Of a stretch of 64,000 nt of DNA, positions 50,172 to 58,111 are shown piece by piece. A program made the translations under genes and the position numbers. The notes beneath the pieces were generated by a model. It was not told the origin of the DNA. It ran no database searches and worked only from the letters and a program-made list of their open reading frames with translations. The stretch's first letter is position 1; every line of letters starts with the position of its first letter. Source of the DNA: Streptomyces albus subsp. albus (GTDB taxonomy: Bacteria; Actinomycetota; Actinomycetes; Streptomycetales; Streptomycetaceae); NCBI RefSeq assembly GCF_000719865.1, contig NZ_JOID01000019.1, forward strand, positions 1 through 64,000, in the 5' to 3' direction.

Positions 50172-50957
50172 TCAGCGGGCGAGGAACGGGCGGAGCACGG
50201 CCAGGAGTTCGGTGGGCGCGTCCAGGGCGATGAAGTGGGCGGCGGTGTCGAACTCGGCCAGGGTGGCACCGGGGATCCCGGAGGCGTAGCGGCGGGCGAT
50301 GTCCTGGAAGTCGGCGACATCGAGCTTGCCGATACCGACCAGGGTGGGAACGGGGACGGCGGAGACATCGCCCTCAGCGGCGCCCTGGGAATGCTCCGCG
50401 ACGATGTCCTGGTTCGCCAGTGACGTCCTCATCGGGTCCCGGAGTTGACCGGCCAGCCGGGCGGGGACGTCCTCCCAGCCGCGGGCCGGACCGCGCAGCC
50501 ACATGTCCAGGTTGATGCGGACCGCGGCGTCCAGGTCGCCCGAGGCCAGGGCCTCCGTTTCCGCCTCGTCGTACGCGACCATGTCCGCGGACCAGGGGTA
50601 TCCCGGCCATGGCGGAGCGAGCAGCGCGAGGGAGCGCACCCGGTCCGGGTGGGCGAGGGTGAAGGCCACGGCCACGCGGCCGCCCCAGGAGGCGCCGACG
50701 AGCCGGACACGGTCGTGGCCGAGGTGGTCCAGGAGTCGGCGCAGATCGTCGGTCTCGCTGAACGGGCCACTGGGCGGCGCGGACTGACCGAAGCCGCGCA
50801 AGTCGTACCGGATGACGGTGTGCCGTTCCGCCAGGCCGGACACGATCGCGTCCCACATGCGGTGGTCGGCGACGCCGGCGTGCACGAGGACGACGGGTGG
50901 TCCATCGCCGGAGACGACGTAGGAAAGGTGTCCGAGATCATCGGTGAGGGTGAGCAT
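50172..50957 (-). CDS. alpha/beta hydrolase
   Basis: 261-aa alpha/beta hydrolase: oxyanion turn VVLVHAGVAD, RYDLRGFGQS, nucleophile elbow GASWGG, and a late FDTAAHFIALD histidine. The nucleophile context and the acidic residue LDVADF are typical of esterase/lactonase members. ATG at 50957; the start codon lies inside an 18-bp perfect palindrome (50952-50969), which may fold at the mRNA 5' end. Confidence 0.87.
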   Translation of the reverse strand: MLTLTDDLGHLSYVVSGDGPPVVLVHAGVADHRMWDAIVSGLAERHTVIRYDLRGFGQSAPPSGPFSETDDLRRLLDHLGHDRVRLVGASWGGRVAVAFTLAHPDRVRSLALLAPPWPGYPWSADMVAYDEAETEALASGDLDAAVRINLDMWLRGPARGWEDVPARLAGQLRDPMRTSLANQDIVAEHSQGAAEGDVSAVPVPTLVGIGKLDVADFQDIARRYASGIPGATLAEFDTAAHFIALDAPTELLAVLRPFLAR

Positions 50958-50969
50958 CCGCGGATGCTC
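50952..50969. promoter_or_regulatory. 18-bp perfect palindrome spanning the hydrolase start codon
   Basis: GAGCATCCG followed directly by CGGATGCTC (50952-50960, 50961-50969), with no spacer; the ATG of the hydrolase at 50957-50955 is inside. Either an operator or an RNA stem that hides the start. Confidence 0.5.
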
Positions 50970-51005
50970 GCAGGACAACAGCGCTGGTGCCACCCGATAA
51001 CAGGG

Positions 51006-51236
51006 TCACCCTCGCCGCCGAGGAGCCCGGCGCGGTTCTGCGATACGGGCGATTCGCGGCGCCATGGGGCGGGATGCCTTCTTCCAGCTCAGCCAGGCCC
51101 CCCACGAGGACAGGGCACTGAAGAGCAGGCTACGGATGATGTCAGAGGGGTCACCTCCCGTTGCGGCGGCGAGTAAGCCGCCGATGGCGCCGACAATGAG
51201 GAAGAGGGAAAGGAAGGACCAGAGCACTGTCTTCAT
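51006..51236 (-). CDS. small hypothetical membrane protein
   Basis: 76-aa protein with two hydrophobic segments (FLSLFLIVGAIGGLLAAA and RSLLFSALSSWGAWLSW) and a basic Arg/Pro-rich tail. No family recognised. ATG at 51236 lacks a clear ribosome site. Lies between an alpha/beta hydrolase and a divergent hypothetical gene. Confidence 0.55.
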   Translation of the reverse strand: MKTVLWSFLSLFLIVGAIGGLLAAATGGDPSDIIRSLLFSALSSWGAWLSWKKASRPMAPRIARIAEPRRAPRRRG

Positions 51237-51320
51237 CCGGGAAACGGTATCCGGCCCGCACCGGCCCCCCGGAAGGCTGCCGTCAAGAGCCGATGAGCCG
51301 AATCGACAGGGGGAGTTTTC

Positions 51321-51902
51321 GTGGAACCGGGTGCCGTGCTCACCGTGAGCGCGACCATTGGGCTGGCGTTCGTCGGCTACCTCGCGACCTATCTCAACGG
51401 ATTGCGCCTGGCTCAGAGGCAAGCGCGGCTGACCCGGGTCAACCTGCAACTGAGCGAGCTGTACGGACCGCTGTTCGCTCTGATGGAGACCAACGGCCGT
51501 GTCTACGACACCTTTGCCGAGAAGTACGCCCGCCCCGACGGCCGGGACCCCTTCCGGCACGAGATCCCTCCCACCGAGCAGGAACTGGCCGAGTGGCGGC
51601 TGTGGGCCACCACGGTGTTCATCCCGAACATCCAGGCCATGCGGGACGTGGTGGTCGGCAAGGCGGATCTCCTCATCGAAGAGGAGATGCCGCCGGTCCT
51701 GCTCCAACTCTGCGCGCATGTGGCCGGTTACGAGGTCACCGCGGCACGGTGGGAGGAGGCTCGGTACGAGGAGCACCTCTCCCTCATCGCGTTCCCGGGC
51801 CGGGAGCTGAAGCAGTACACCCGTGAGCAGTTCATACGCCTGAAAGGCGAGCAGGCGAAACTGCTGGGACGCCGCGGTGTCCTTCGCCGGCGCGGCGGCT
51901 GA
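51321..51902 (+). CDS. hypothetical single-pass membrane protein
   Basis: 193-aa protein with one N-terminal membrane helix (about residues 5-28), then a helical, Glu/Arg-rich soluble domain. No family recognised; the shape (short outside, long inside) is seen in streptomycete proteins of unknown role. GTG at 51321 follows GGGGGAG by five bases. Basic tail RRGVLRRRGG. Confidence 0.7.
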   Translation: MEPGAVLTVSATIGLAFVGYLATYLNGLRLAQRQARLTRVNLQLSELYGPLFALMETNGRVYDTFAEKYARPDGRDPFRHEIPPTEQELAEWRLWATTVFIPNIQAMRDVVVGKADLLIEEEMPPVLLQLCAHVAGYEVTAARWEEARYEEHLSLIAFPGRELKQYTREQFIRLKGEQAKLLGRRGVLRRRGG

Positions 51903-52043
51903 CCGCCGGGACCCTTCGGGCCGACCTGCTCGCCGTCCCGGAAGGAGCGCGGATGCCGGGCCGCACGGCCGGACCGTCACCGTCAAGGCCAACGCCGCAG
52001 TGCCAACAGCCCTGCCTGCATGACGAGTTCACCGCCCTGGGGA

Positions 52044-52387
52044 AAGCGTGGCCTTTCCGCATGGGTATAGGTTCGATCACATCCCGTGAAAGGACGGGCC
52101 CAGACCTGCGCGTGAGGGAGTTCGCATGGCCTTCATCCACAAGACGACCATGACACCGACCAAGCTGGAGCTGATCAGCGGCTGGCTGCCGAAGCAGAGC
52201 TGGTACGCGGGCGGCGCGGGAACGCCGGAACTGGTCAGGGCCGGCGGGTTCCGTCTGGACGACCCGGAGGGCGAGGTCGGGATCGAGTTCATGATCGTGG
52301 CGGACACCACCGCGCAGGAGCCGGTGGCGTACCTGGTGCCGCTGAGCTACCGCGGCGAGGCGCTGGAGGGCGTCCCCGGCGAGGCGT
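52044..52387 (+). repeat. copy A of a ~340-bp duplication (promoter plus gene start)
   Basis: This stretch, including the GGGTATAGGTTCGA box and the first ~88 codons of the maltokinase-cap gene, recurs at 55583-55919 with roughly nine of ten bases equal. The similarity begins upstream of the start codon, so the duplication carried its own promoter. Confidence 0.85.
52063..52076 (+). promoter_or_regulatory. sigma-B-like -10 (GGGTAT) of the maltokinase-cap gene
   Basis: GGGTATAGGTTCGA at 52063-52076 contains GGGTAT, the -10 of streptomycete sigma-B-type promoters; the GNNT-type -35 (GCGT at 52046-52049) is 13 bases upstream, one short of the usual. The same box is kept in the second copy at 55588, supporting a real function. 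Confidence 0.45.
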
Positions 52388-52701
52388 TGATCGGCACCTC
52401 CGAGCACGGCGTACTCGGCACCCGGTGGGTCTACGACGGCGTCCACGACCCGGTGGTGATGGCACAGTTGCGCGCTCTCCTGCGCGGTGAGGCGACACCG
52501 CAGCACCAGAGCGAGAGCGACACCCCTGACCCGACCGTCACCGTGCACGGAACGGGCCCCGACGGCGTGTTCGACATCCAGGTGAACCGCGTCCTGCGGC
52601 CGCTGGAGGAAGGGCAGAAGCCGCCCGTACACGTCGTCGCCGGATGGACCTGGCCCGACGGAACGCCCGCTCAGGGCCTGCTCGCGTCCGTCGCGCCGTA
52701 G
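52126..52701 (+). CDS. stand-alone maltokinase N-terminal cap-like protein
   Basis: 191-aa protein with the fold of the N-terminal cap of maltokinase (Mak/Pep2): LISGWLPKQSWYAGG, VAYLVPLSYRGEAL, IGTSEHGVLGTRWVYDGVHDPVVM. No kinase domain follows; the remaining ~60 residues are a separate strand-rich unit. Such orphan caps are common in streptomycetes and their role is unknown. ATG at 52126 after GGGAG. A truncated paralogue lies at 55650. Confidence 0.8.
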   Translation: MAFIHKTTMTPTKLELISGWLPKQSWYAGGAGTPELVRAGGFRLDDPEGEVGIEFMIVADTTAQEPVAYLVPLSYRGEALEGVPGEALIGTSEHGVLGTRWVYDGVHDPVVMAQLRALLRGEATPQHQSESDTPDPTVTVHGTGPDGVFDIQVNRVLRPLEEGQKPPVHVVAGWTWPDGTPAQGLLASVAP

Positions 52702-53102
52702 AAGGAGGCGCAAGAGCACAGCAACATCCCGACGTTTCGGCCACAGCCGGTGGTCCGGATATCCGTCCCAGCGGCGGGTGGTCCAGTCCCGCCGCAGGCG
52801 GGTTGACGCCTCTCCCGCCCGGCTCACGGCACATCCTCACCTGCGAACAGGAATCCGCCACGACGTTACGGGTACGCGCCCCCGCGTTCCGCGCTCCGGA
52901 CCACCTCCGCGGTTCGGTCCGAGTCCACAGCGTCGGACGAGTACTGAACGGGCCTCACCGGGGCCCGTGGGCGTGTGCCACGCAGGCTCTCCCCATACGT
53001 CCCCGCCGGTTCCGGCTGCGGCACCGTCCGGTAACCGCGCCTCCCGGTCAGTCACACCGTCGGCCGCCGCCACAGCGCACGGCCACAGAAAGGGCACTCC
53101 GC
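52702..53102. other. 401-bp intergenic region
   Basis: No convincing gene. Frames here lack known motifs and normal composition. It lies between the maltokinase-cap gene and a beta-propeller gene and presumably carries the latter's promoter, but I see no clear box. Confidence 0.5.
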
Positions 53103-54578
53103 ATGGCCTTCGGCCCGCCACCCCCTCCCCTCCCCGAATCGACCCCCACCGCGGTCACGGGCGCGCGGAAGAGACGCCGCACCGTTCTCGTCGGCGTGCT
53201 CGGCATCTCGCTGGCCGCGGGTCTCGCCGGGGGCGGCTGGCTGCTGCTGCGTGACGAGGACACCGCCGCGCACGCGCAAGGCAAGCCGTCGCCGACTGCG
53301 CCACAGGCCCCGGACGACATCCGGCAGAACGTGGAGAAGCGACCGGCCAGTGTGGACGGACAGTTGACCTTCGGCGTGGAGGTGCCCAAGGTGCCCGTCG
53401 GCGCGGTTCTCCCCGCGCCGGGTGCGTGGGTATCGGAAAAGATCTACGCCAAGGGTCAGGACAGCGCCGTGGTCGGCTACGCGACCGATACCAGCGAACC
53501 GGCCTGGACGCTCGAGCTGCCGGGGCAACTCTGCGCGGCGGCCAAGCACATCACGGTGGACGGCCGGACCGCGGTGGTCTCCGAGGACGGCAAGCGAGCC
53601 GGCCCGAACCGTCCACGCGCCTGCAGCATCCTGACCGTCTTCGACGTTGACACCGGCCGGCAGGTCTTCCGGAAGACCATGCCCGATGCCCAGGTCGCCA
53701 CACAGCTCACCGCCGACGTCGCCATCACCCGCGGTGTCGTCGCCTCCGCCTGGGGGGACGGATCAGTCGCCTATGACCTGGATACCGGCAAGCAGGTGTG
53801 GAAGAGCCGCGCCACCTCCCAGTGCCGTGACACCGGCTTCGGCGGCGGCCGTGAGCTCCTGGCCGTGGTCGAGTGCGGCGACGAGAACCGGGAGTTCCGT
53901 GTGCAGCGGATCGACGCGCGCACCGGGGAGCCCCAGTGGACGTACAAGGTGGACAGCGGCATTCAGAGGGTGTCGGTTCTCTCTTCCGATCCGCCGGTCA
54001 TAGGCATCACCGCCGGCGACGTCCTCGAAACGGACGTCATAACCCTCGACGACCAGGGCCGGCACCAAGCGAGGATTGCCCTCAAGGACAACCACTACCA
54101 ACCGAACTGCAACAACGATACGACCGACGGCGTGGAGAGTTGCCGCACCGCCGTGGTCAGTGAAGACAGGCTGTACCTGCCCACCGAGGAGCGCTACGAA
54201 GCCGGCGAGCCCGCCAATGAGATCGTCGCCTTCAGCTTGACGACCGGGAAAGCGGTGCAGAAATTCGATGGCCGGCCCGGCCTCATGATCTGGCCGCTGC
54301 GCATGAGCGGTGATCGCCTCATCGCCTACCGGCAAGGCGGCGGCTGGACCAACGGGGCTGTCCTGTCGCTCGACCCTGCCACTGGCAAGCAGTCCATCTG
54401 GCTGGTCGTCCCCGTGCCCGAGGGCATCAACGGCCTGATGCGGCCGAAGGAGACCCAGGTGATCTTTGAACGGGGCCGGCTCTACTTCGCGGCCACCGGC
54501 ATCCTCGGCCCTGACAAGGAAGGCGAGGAGTACGCCTTGGAGGACAACCCCTTGACCGTCGGGTTCCAGGGCATGTAG
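53103..54578 (+). CDS. PQQ-like beta-propeller membrane protein
   Basis: 491-aa membrane-anchored beta-propeller. After a Pro-rich cytoplasmic N-terminus (1-22) comes one membrane helix (about 27-48, RTVLVGVLGISLAAGLAGGGWLLL). Then an eight- or seven-bladed PQQ-type repeat domain outside: repeated D(V/L)DTG(K/R)QV(F/W) and DARTGEPQWTY units and cysteine pairs. Such propellers often act as interaction or sensor modules. ATG at 53103 has AAAGGG upstream. Confidence 0.87.
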   Translation: MAFGPPPPPLPESTPTAVTGARKRRRTVLVGVLGISLAAGLAGGGWLLLRDEDTAAHAQGKPSPTAPQAPDDIRQNVEKRPASVDGQLTFGVEVPKVPVGAVLPAPGAWVSEKIYAKGQDSAVVGYATDTSEPAWTLELPGQLCAAAKHITVDGRTAVVSEDGKRAGPNRPRACSILTVFDVDTGRQVFRKTMPDAQVATQLTADVAITRGVVASAWGDGSVAYDLDTGKQVWKSRATSQCRDTGFGGGRELLAVVECGDENREFRVQRIDARTGEPQWTYKVDSGIQRVSVLSSDPPVIGITAGDVLETDVITLDDQGRHQARIALKDNHYQPNCNNDTTDGVESCRTAVVSEDRLYLPTEERYEAGEPANEIVAFSLTTGKAVQKFDGRPGLMIWPLRMSGDRLIAYRQGGGWTNGAVLSLDPATGKQSIWLVVPVPEGINGLMRPKETQVIFERGRLYFAATGILGPDKEGEEYALEDNPLTVGFQGM

Positions 54579-54694
54579 TGCGCGGTCGAGCAGCGCATGC
54601 AGACGAAGCCCCAGCCGCGGCGCTCCGCCGCGAGCCGGACCGGCCGAGCGAGGCCACAGGGCGGACCGACCGAGCGGCGGCGGCCGCCACCCCC

Positions 54695-55324
54695 TCACTC
54701 GAGCGGCACAGGAGCGACCGGGAGCTGCCCGTGATGGAGCCATGTGAAGGTCCGGTCGGGTTCGAGGCGAGCCTCGCCCCAGTGGATGACGTGGATGCCG
54801 CTCTCGGCATCGGCTGTGAAGAACACGCAGACGAGCTTCGTGGCCGCCCCCAACTCCTCGTACACCTCGTGCAGCTCCAGGTACTCCGCCGTCGTCAGAT
54901 CGTCGTCCAGCTCGAACAGGCCCTCTTGCGGCCGCGGTCCGTGTGCCCGGAAAAGCCGTTGGCGCGTGGGCGAGGCGTTGGCGGGCAACCGGGCGCGGTC
55001 GAGCGGCCTCGGCCGGTCCGCGTACCGGTAGGGGAAGAGGGCGTGCTCGTTGACCACCGCGTACTCGTACCCGCGTACGTTCCGCACCGACCCGCCCAGC
55101 TCCCGCGCCGTGTCCGCGAGGTTCTCGCGTACGGCCTCCGCGAGGGTGACACCGTAGGGGCTTCGCCTCTTCAGCCCGGCCGTGAGGTGCGTGGCGTGTG
55201 CCTTCCCGTGCGCTGCGGCCAGTTGCACCGGAATCGCCGCGGCGAGCCGGCCGGCCTGCCGCCCGAACCGCTTGATCGCCCAGTCCGGCGGCGCCGACGG
55301 ATCACCACCACCCACCACGGACAT
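54695..55324 (-). CDS. hypothetical protein (about 209 aa)
   Basis: 209-aa protein. I do not recognise a family. The N-terminal part is helical and basic (IKRFGRQAGRLAAAIPVQLAAAHGKAHATH), the C-terminal half strand-rich with VEYEYAVVNEH-like and FELDDDLTTAEYLELHEVYEELG parts. No signal peptide or membrane helix. ATG at 55324 has GGAGGGGG six bases upstream, which supports the start. It converges with the propeller gene. Confidence 0.6.
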   Translation of the reverse strand: MSVVGGGDPSAPPDWAIKRFGRQAGRLAAAIPVQLAAAHGKAHATHLTAGLKRRSPYGVTLAEAVRENLADTARELGGSVRNVRGYEYAVVNEHALFPYRYADRPRPLDRARLPANASPTRQRLFRAHGPRPQEGLFELDDDLTTAEYLELHEVYEELGAATKLVCVFFTADAESGIHVIHWGEARLEPDRTFTWLHHGQLPVAPVPLE

Positions 55325-55582
55325 ACCCTGCCCCCTCCGCCCGGCCGACCGTCTCCCACTTGTGTGGCAGGCGCACGAACGGGACGCAAGGGGGCGATCC
55401 GGCCAGGGCGTGGCCGTAGAAATGCGTCTTCGCCCGGTCGGTGGGATCGCCGACGGCCGTCCACCGCGCCCGTCCGCAAGACGGGCGAACTCCCCCGTCC
55501 CACCGCGATGACCTGACTGCCGCGGCTCGGGGAGGAAACACGGTGGGGGCTGGGCAAGGGCTGCGACGCGCTGCCTGCGTTT

Positions 55583-55919
55583 CGCACGGGTATAGGTTCG
55601 ACACATTCCGTGGGAGGACGGGCCCAGACCCGCGCGCGAGGGAGTTCGCATGGCCTTCATCCTCAAGACGACCATGACACCAGCCAAGCTGGAGCTGATC
55701 AGCGGCTGGCTGCCGAAGCAGCCCTGGTACGGGGGCGGCGCGGGAACGCCGGAACTGGCCACGGCCGGTGGGTTCCGTCTGGACGATCCGAAGGGTGAGG
55801 TCGGGATCGAGTTCATGATCGTGGCGGACACCACCGCGCAGGAGCCGGCGGCCTACCTGGTGCCGTTGGGCCACCGCGGTGCGGCGCTGGAGGGCGTCCC
55901 CGCCGAGGCGCTGATCGGT
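55583..55919 (+). repeat. copy B of the ~340-bp duplication
   Basis: Second copy of 52044-52387. It ends abruptly near codon 89 of the gene; sequence beyond is unrelated, so the junction of the duplication is at about 55919. Confidence 0.85.
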
Positions 55920-55979
55920 CTGAGCTTGTCCGCCGCTGCGCGCCGGCGTTGTCACGGGGTCGGGCACGCACCGCTGTAG
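55650..55979 (+). pseudogene. truncated maltokinase-cap paralogue
   Basis: 109-aa frame. Residues 1-89 are almost the same as the protein at 52126 (for example LISGWLPKQPWYGGG, GIEFMIVADTTAQEP), then replaced by an unrelated 20-residue tail (SLSAAARRRCHG...). The conserved TSEHGVLGTRW block is lost, so the fold is incomplete. The promoter-like box is kept, so it may still be transcribed. Confidence 0.75.
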
Positions 55980-56018
55980 CGGGGGCGCTGGTCTGTACGT
56001 CGGATCGGGAGCCCGGCG

Positions 56019-56285
56019 TTAGTCCGACGTCTTGCACATGACCGCTGTGACAACGAGGTCGGACTCCGTACCGGTGTAGCCGGTCACGCTGAGGTCCGGG
56101 TTGACCGTCGGTGTCGGCGTCGGCGTCGGCATCGTCCCCGGGCATCCCGAGGAACTCGATGACGGCTCCGGCCGGGGCCCCGACGTCGGCTCGATGCCGT
56201 CGTTGATCGACTCTGTGAATGACCAGCCGGTGACAACCAGCACGAGCCAACCGCCGACCAGCCACCCTTGCTTGCGCCTGCTCAT
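56019..56285 (-). CDS. small secreted or membrane-anchored hypothetical protein
   Basis: 88-aa protein with one N-terminal hydrophobic helix (about residues 7-24), a short Ser/Pro/Thr-rich linker with a PTPTPTPT run, and a polar C-terminus with one cysteine (VMCKTSD). No family recognised. ATG at 56285. Confidence 0.55.
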   Translation of the reverse strand: MSRRKQGWLVGGWLVLVVTGWSFTESINDGIEPTSGPRPEPSSSSSGCPGTMPTPTPTPTVNPDLSVTGYTGTESDLVVTAVMCKTSD

Positions 56286-56475
56286 CTCGCCCCCGTCAGA
56301 AACCCCACGACAAGCAGCAAGTCTGCCAGCCGAACGACATCACGCTTCACAAGGCGACCGTCCAATACGGATGTCGGGCGACGCGGCTTCAAGAGCTCCG
56401 GACGCCTGGGAGGCCAGGTCGCCTCGGTCACCCGTAGCCGCTGCTCTCCGCCGTCGTTGACGGCAGACGCGGATG

Positions 56476-56700
56476 TCAGACCGGCCGAGGCACGATGTTC
56501 ACCGCTCGGTAGTCGTATCCGTCCTGTCTGACGCCAGAGGCCTGCCACTGGAGGTCTACCCGTTGTCCCGGAGACAGCGAGCGGAACCCTTCCGTCTGGA
56601 TGTGGGAGTAGTGTCCCCAGCAACCGCCGGGCGTCTCCGGGGAGTCGAGCACGCCCCACCCTTCCTCGTCGCGCCACTCACGGACAGTCGCGGCCACCAT
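56476..56700 (-). CDS. cold-shock-domain-like small protein
   Basis: 74-aa protein resembling a cold shock domain: VREWRDEEGWGVLDSPETPGGCWGHYSHIQ corresponds to the RNP-1-like GFGFI region (GWGVL) and the FVHFS-like site (WGHYSHI), then GQRVDLQW and YRAVNI. The two aromatic motifs are degenerate, so RNA binding is likely but not certain. ATG at 56700. Confidence 0.7.
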   Translation of the reverse strand: MVAATVREWRDEEGWGVLDSPETPGGCWGHYSHIQTEGFRSLSPGQRVDLQWQASGVRQDGYDYRAVNIVPRPV

Positions 56701-56744
56701 GGACGGAACTCTACGGGCTCCGACTGTGACGGCACCGTCGACGC

Positions 56745-56773
56745 TTGCCGGGACTTAAGGAAAAGCTTAAGGT
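56745..56773 (+). promoter_or_regulatory. promoter with overlapping CTTAAG operator repeats (toxin-antitoxin)
   Basis: -35 TTGCCG (56745-56750) and -10 TAAGGT (56768-56773) are 17 bases apart. Two CTTAAG boxes (56754-56759 and 56766-56771), centres 12 bases apart, lie in the spacer and on the -10, as expected of the autoregulated site of a RelE-XRE pair. This AT-rich island is unlike its surroundings. Confidence 0.65.
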
Positions 56774-56799
56774 CGGTCTTGGTGTCGAAGGGAGCCGTC

Positions 56800-57159
56800 T
56801 TGAGCTGGGCGATCAAGGGCACCGACGAGTACGCGGAGTGGTTCAGGCTTCTGATCAAGGAAGATCTGAGTTCGGCCTCCCAGGTTCGCGCAGGCTGTGG
56901 CTGCCTTGCGCGAGGCGGGGCCGACCTTGGGACGCCCTCTTGTGGACCGGTTGAAGGGCTCGGGGCTGCATCACCTGAAAGAGCTGAGGCCGGGTTCGGG
57001 CGGGCGCTCCGAAATCCGGATCGTCTTCGCCTTCGATCCGAGTCGCTCGGCCCTGCTGCTCCTGGGCGGTGACAGGCCGGTAACTGGGATCGCTGGTACC
57101 GCGACAACATTCCGTTGGCCGAGCAGCTCTACCACGACTACGTCGGCGACGAGGACTGA
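56800..57159 (+). pseudogene. RelE/HigB-like toxin with two compensating frameshifts
   Basis: The toxin can be read in three pieces: WAIKGTDEYAEWFRLLIKEDL in the frame of a TTG at 56800, then AQAVAALREAGPTLGRPLVDRLKGSGLHHLKELR...EIRIVFAFDPSRSALLLLGG in the +1 frame, then NWDRWYRDNIPLAEQLYHDYVGDED back in the first frame, ending TGA at 57157-57159. Shifts lie near 56885 and at about 57073 (one base short in a GACAGG run). The fold is phage-derived Gp49/HigB type, a ribosome-dependent mRNase. RBS GGAG at 56791-56794 is five bases before TTG. Either an inactivated toxin or a sequencing error pair. Confidence 0.75.
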
Positions 57160-57169
57160 AGGAGTGGCT

Positions 57170-57520
57170 ATGCCCAAGAAGGCTACGCAGGACTGGGAAG
57201 TCCTGGAGCAGGAGCTGCACGAGGCCGGTGTGGAGCCCGCCGAGGTGGAGGCGGGGTCGCGCCGGCTTCTCGCCGAGGCACGCGGCCATCAGCTCGCCGA
57301 GGCGCGTAAGCAGTCGGGGTTGACCCAGCGGGATGTGGCGACCCGCATGGGAGTCAGCGTCGCCCGCATTTCCCAGATCGAACACGGTGAGGGCGCCACC
57401 CTGGACGTCATCACCCGCTACGTGGAGGCGCTCGGTGGGAGGCTGGATCTGGTCGCGGACTTCGGCGACCACACCCTGCGCATGCCGGCCAGCGGAAACC
57501 AGGGCAGTGCGGCGGCGTAG
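57170..57520 (+). CDS. XRE-family antitoxin (HigA-like)
   Basis: 116-aa XRE protein: helix-turn-helix at about 40-95 (LAEARKQSGLTQRDVATRMGVSVARISQIEHGEGATLDVITRYVEAL), with a helical N-terminus that should bind toxin. It starts 10 bases after the toxin stop with AAGGAG upstream. Intact, unlike its partner; it probably also represses the promoter at 56745. Confidence 0.87.
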   Translation: MPKKATQDWEVLEQELHEAGVEPAEVEAGSRRLLAEARGHQLAEARKQSGLTQRDVATRMGVSVARISQIEHGEGATLDVITRYVEALGGRLDLVADFGDHTLRMPASGNQGSAAA

Positions 57521-57647
57521 TTCTCTCCGGGCGAGGGCTCTGGTGGGGCCGTGAGCGCCCGGAGCCGGGACGGCCGGGATTCTCTCTGGCTGTCCCGCTC
57601 TGACCCGCACCCGGCTGGGTGAGGAGTCCGGTGTCTGGACACGGCGC

Positions 57648-57691
57648 AAAGGGCCAGCCCGGGAGGAAATCCCTCCTGGGCTGGCCCTTTT
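57648..57691. terminator. terminator next to tRNA 3' fragment
   Basis: A 19-bp stem (57648-57666 with 57672-57690, one G-U pair) and a 5-base loop; T-tracts follow it on both strands (CCCTTTT rightward, CCCTTTG leftward). It lies 5 bases past the tRNA fragment's 3' end in the leftward direction and is probably that tRNA's original terminator; it also ends the antitoxin transcript. Confidence 0.85.
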
Positions 57692-57696
57692 CGCTG

Positions 57697-57738
57697 TGCC
57701 CCCGGCAGGATTCGAACCTGCGACACCCGCTTTAGGAG
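57697..57738 (-). tRNA. 3' part (positions ~32-73) of tRNA-Arg(CCU): att-site remnant
   Basis: On the minus strand: anticodon loop CTCCTAA (anticodon CCU), 3' anticodon strand AGCGG, T-arm GCAGG-TTCGAAT-CCTGC and 3' acceptor CGGGGGCA. The 5' half is absent: the five bases before the loop (TCCCA) do not pair with AGCGG, and no D-arm or GCCCCCG precedes. So this is the duplicated 3' end left by integration into the tRNA gene. It is next to the tRNA's terminator on the chromosomal side, hence the element lies to the right (58 kb and beyond). Confidence 0.85.
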
Positions 57739-58111
57739 TGGGATTGGATCCTTGCCGGGGGTGCCTTGCGCTGCCGCTCGGTGCTGTTTCCCCTGATCAG
57801 AACCGGGCGGCAAGCCACTTGATCCGGGTCATGCCGCCCTGTATCGGTCAGTCCGCTCACGCATCGCTCACGCACCTGAGGTACCTCGGTGCCGTGCTGG
57901 CGCATCTCCATCGCGCCGTAGTGGGTCTGTGGCGCCGGGTTCGTTCTTGCCACTACCAACGCAAGCGGAGTCGCCACTCCGGCAACGCGTGCAGGCACCC
58001 GGGCCGATCGGCAAGGCCCGGTGAGGGGGTCCCATAGCTGAACCGTCGGACCCTGGCTGCTGCCTCTGGCAAAGTGGTCGGCACTGCTAAACGATTCTCG
58101 TGAGGAACCTT
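57739..58111. other. 373-bp junction between att remnant and hsdM
   Basis: No recognised gene. A leftward frame of 88 codons (57732-57998) begins with MPARVAGVATPL, has no known motif and I do not count it. At 57752-57766 a GCCGGGGGTGCC-type sequence is an imperfect inverted match to the tRNA end. It should also carry the hsdM promoter; the less GC-rich patch at about 58080-58100 is likeliest. Confidence 0.5.

Noticed and set aside
57697..57770. Complete tRNA gene
   Set aside because: No D-arm, no 5' acceptor strand, and the bases before the anticodon loop do not pair; only the 3' part is present.
57739..58000. Leftward 88-codon frame considered as an integrase remnant
   Set aside because: No integrase motif (R...HxxR...Y) could be found; composition is ordinary for a non-coding frame here.
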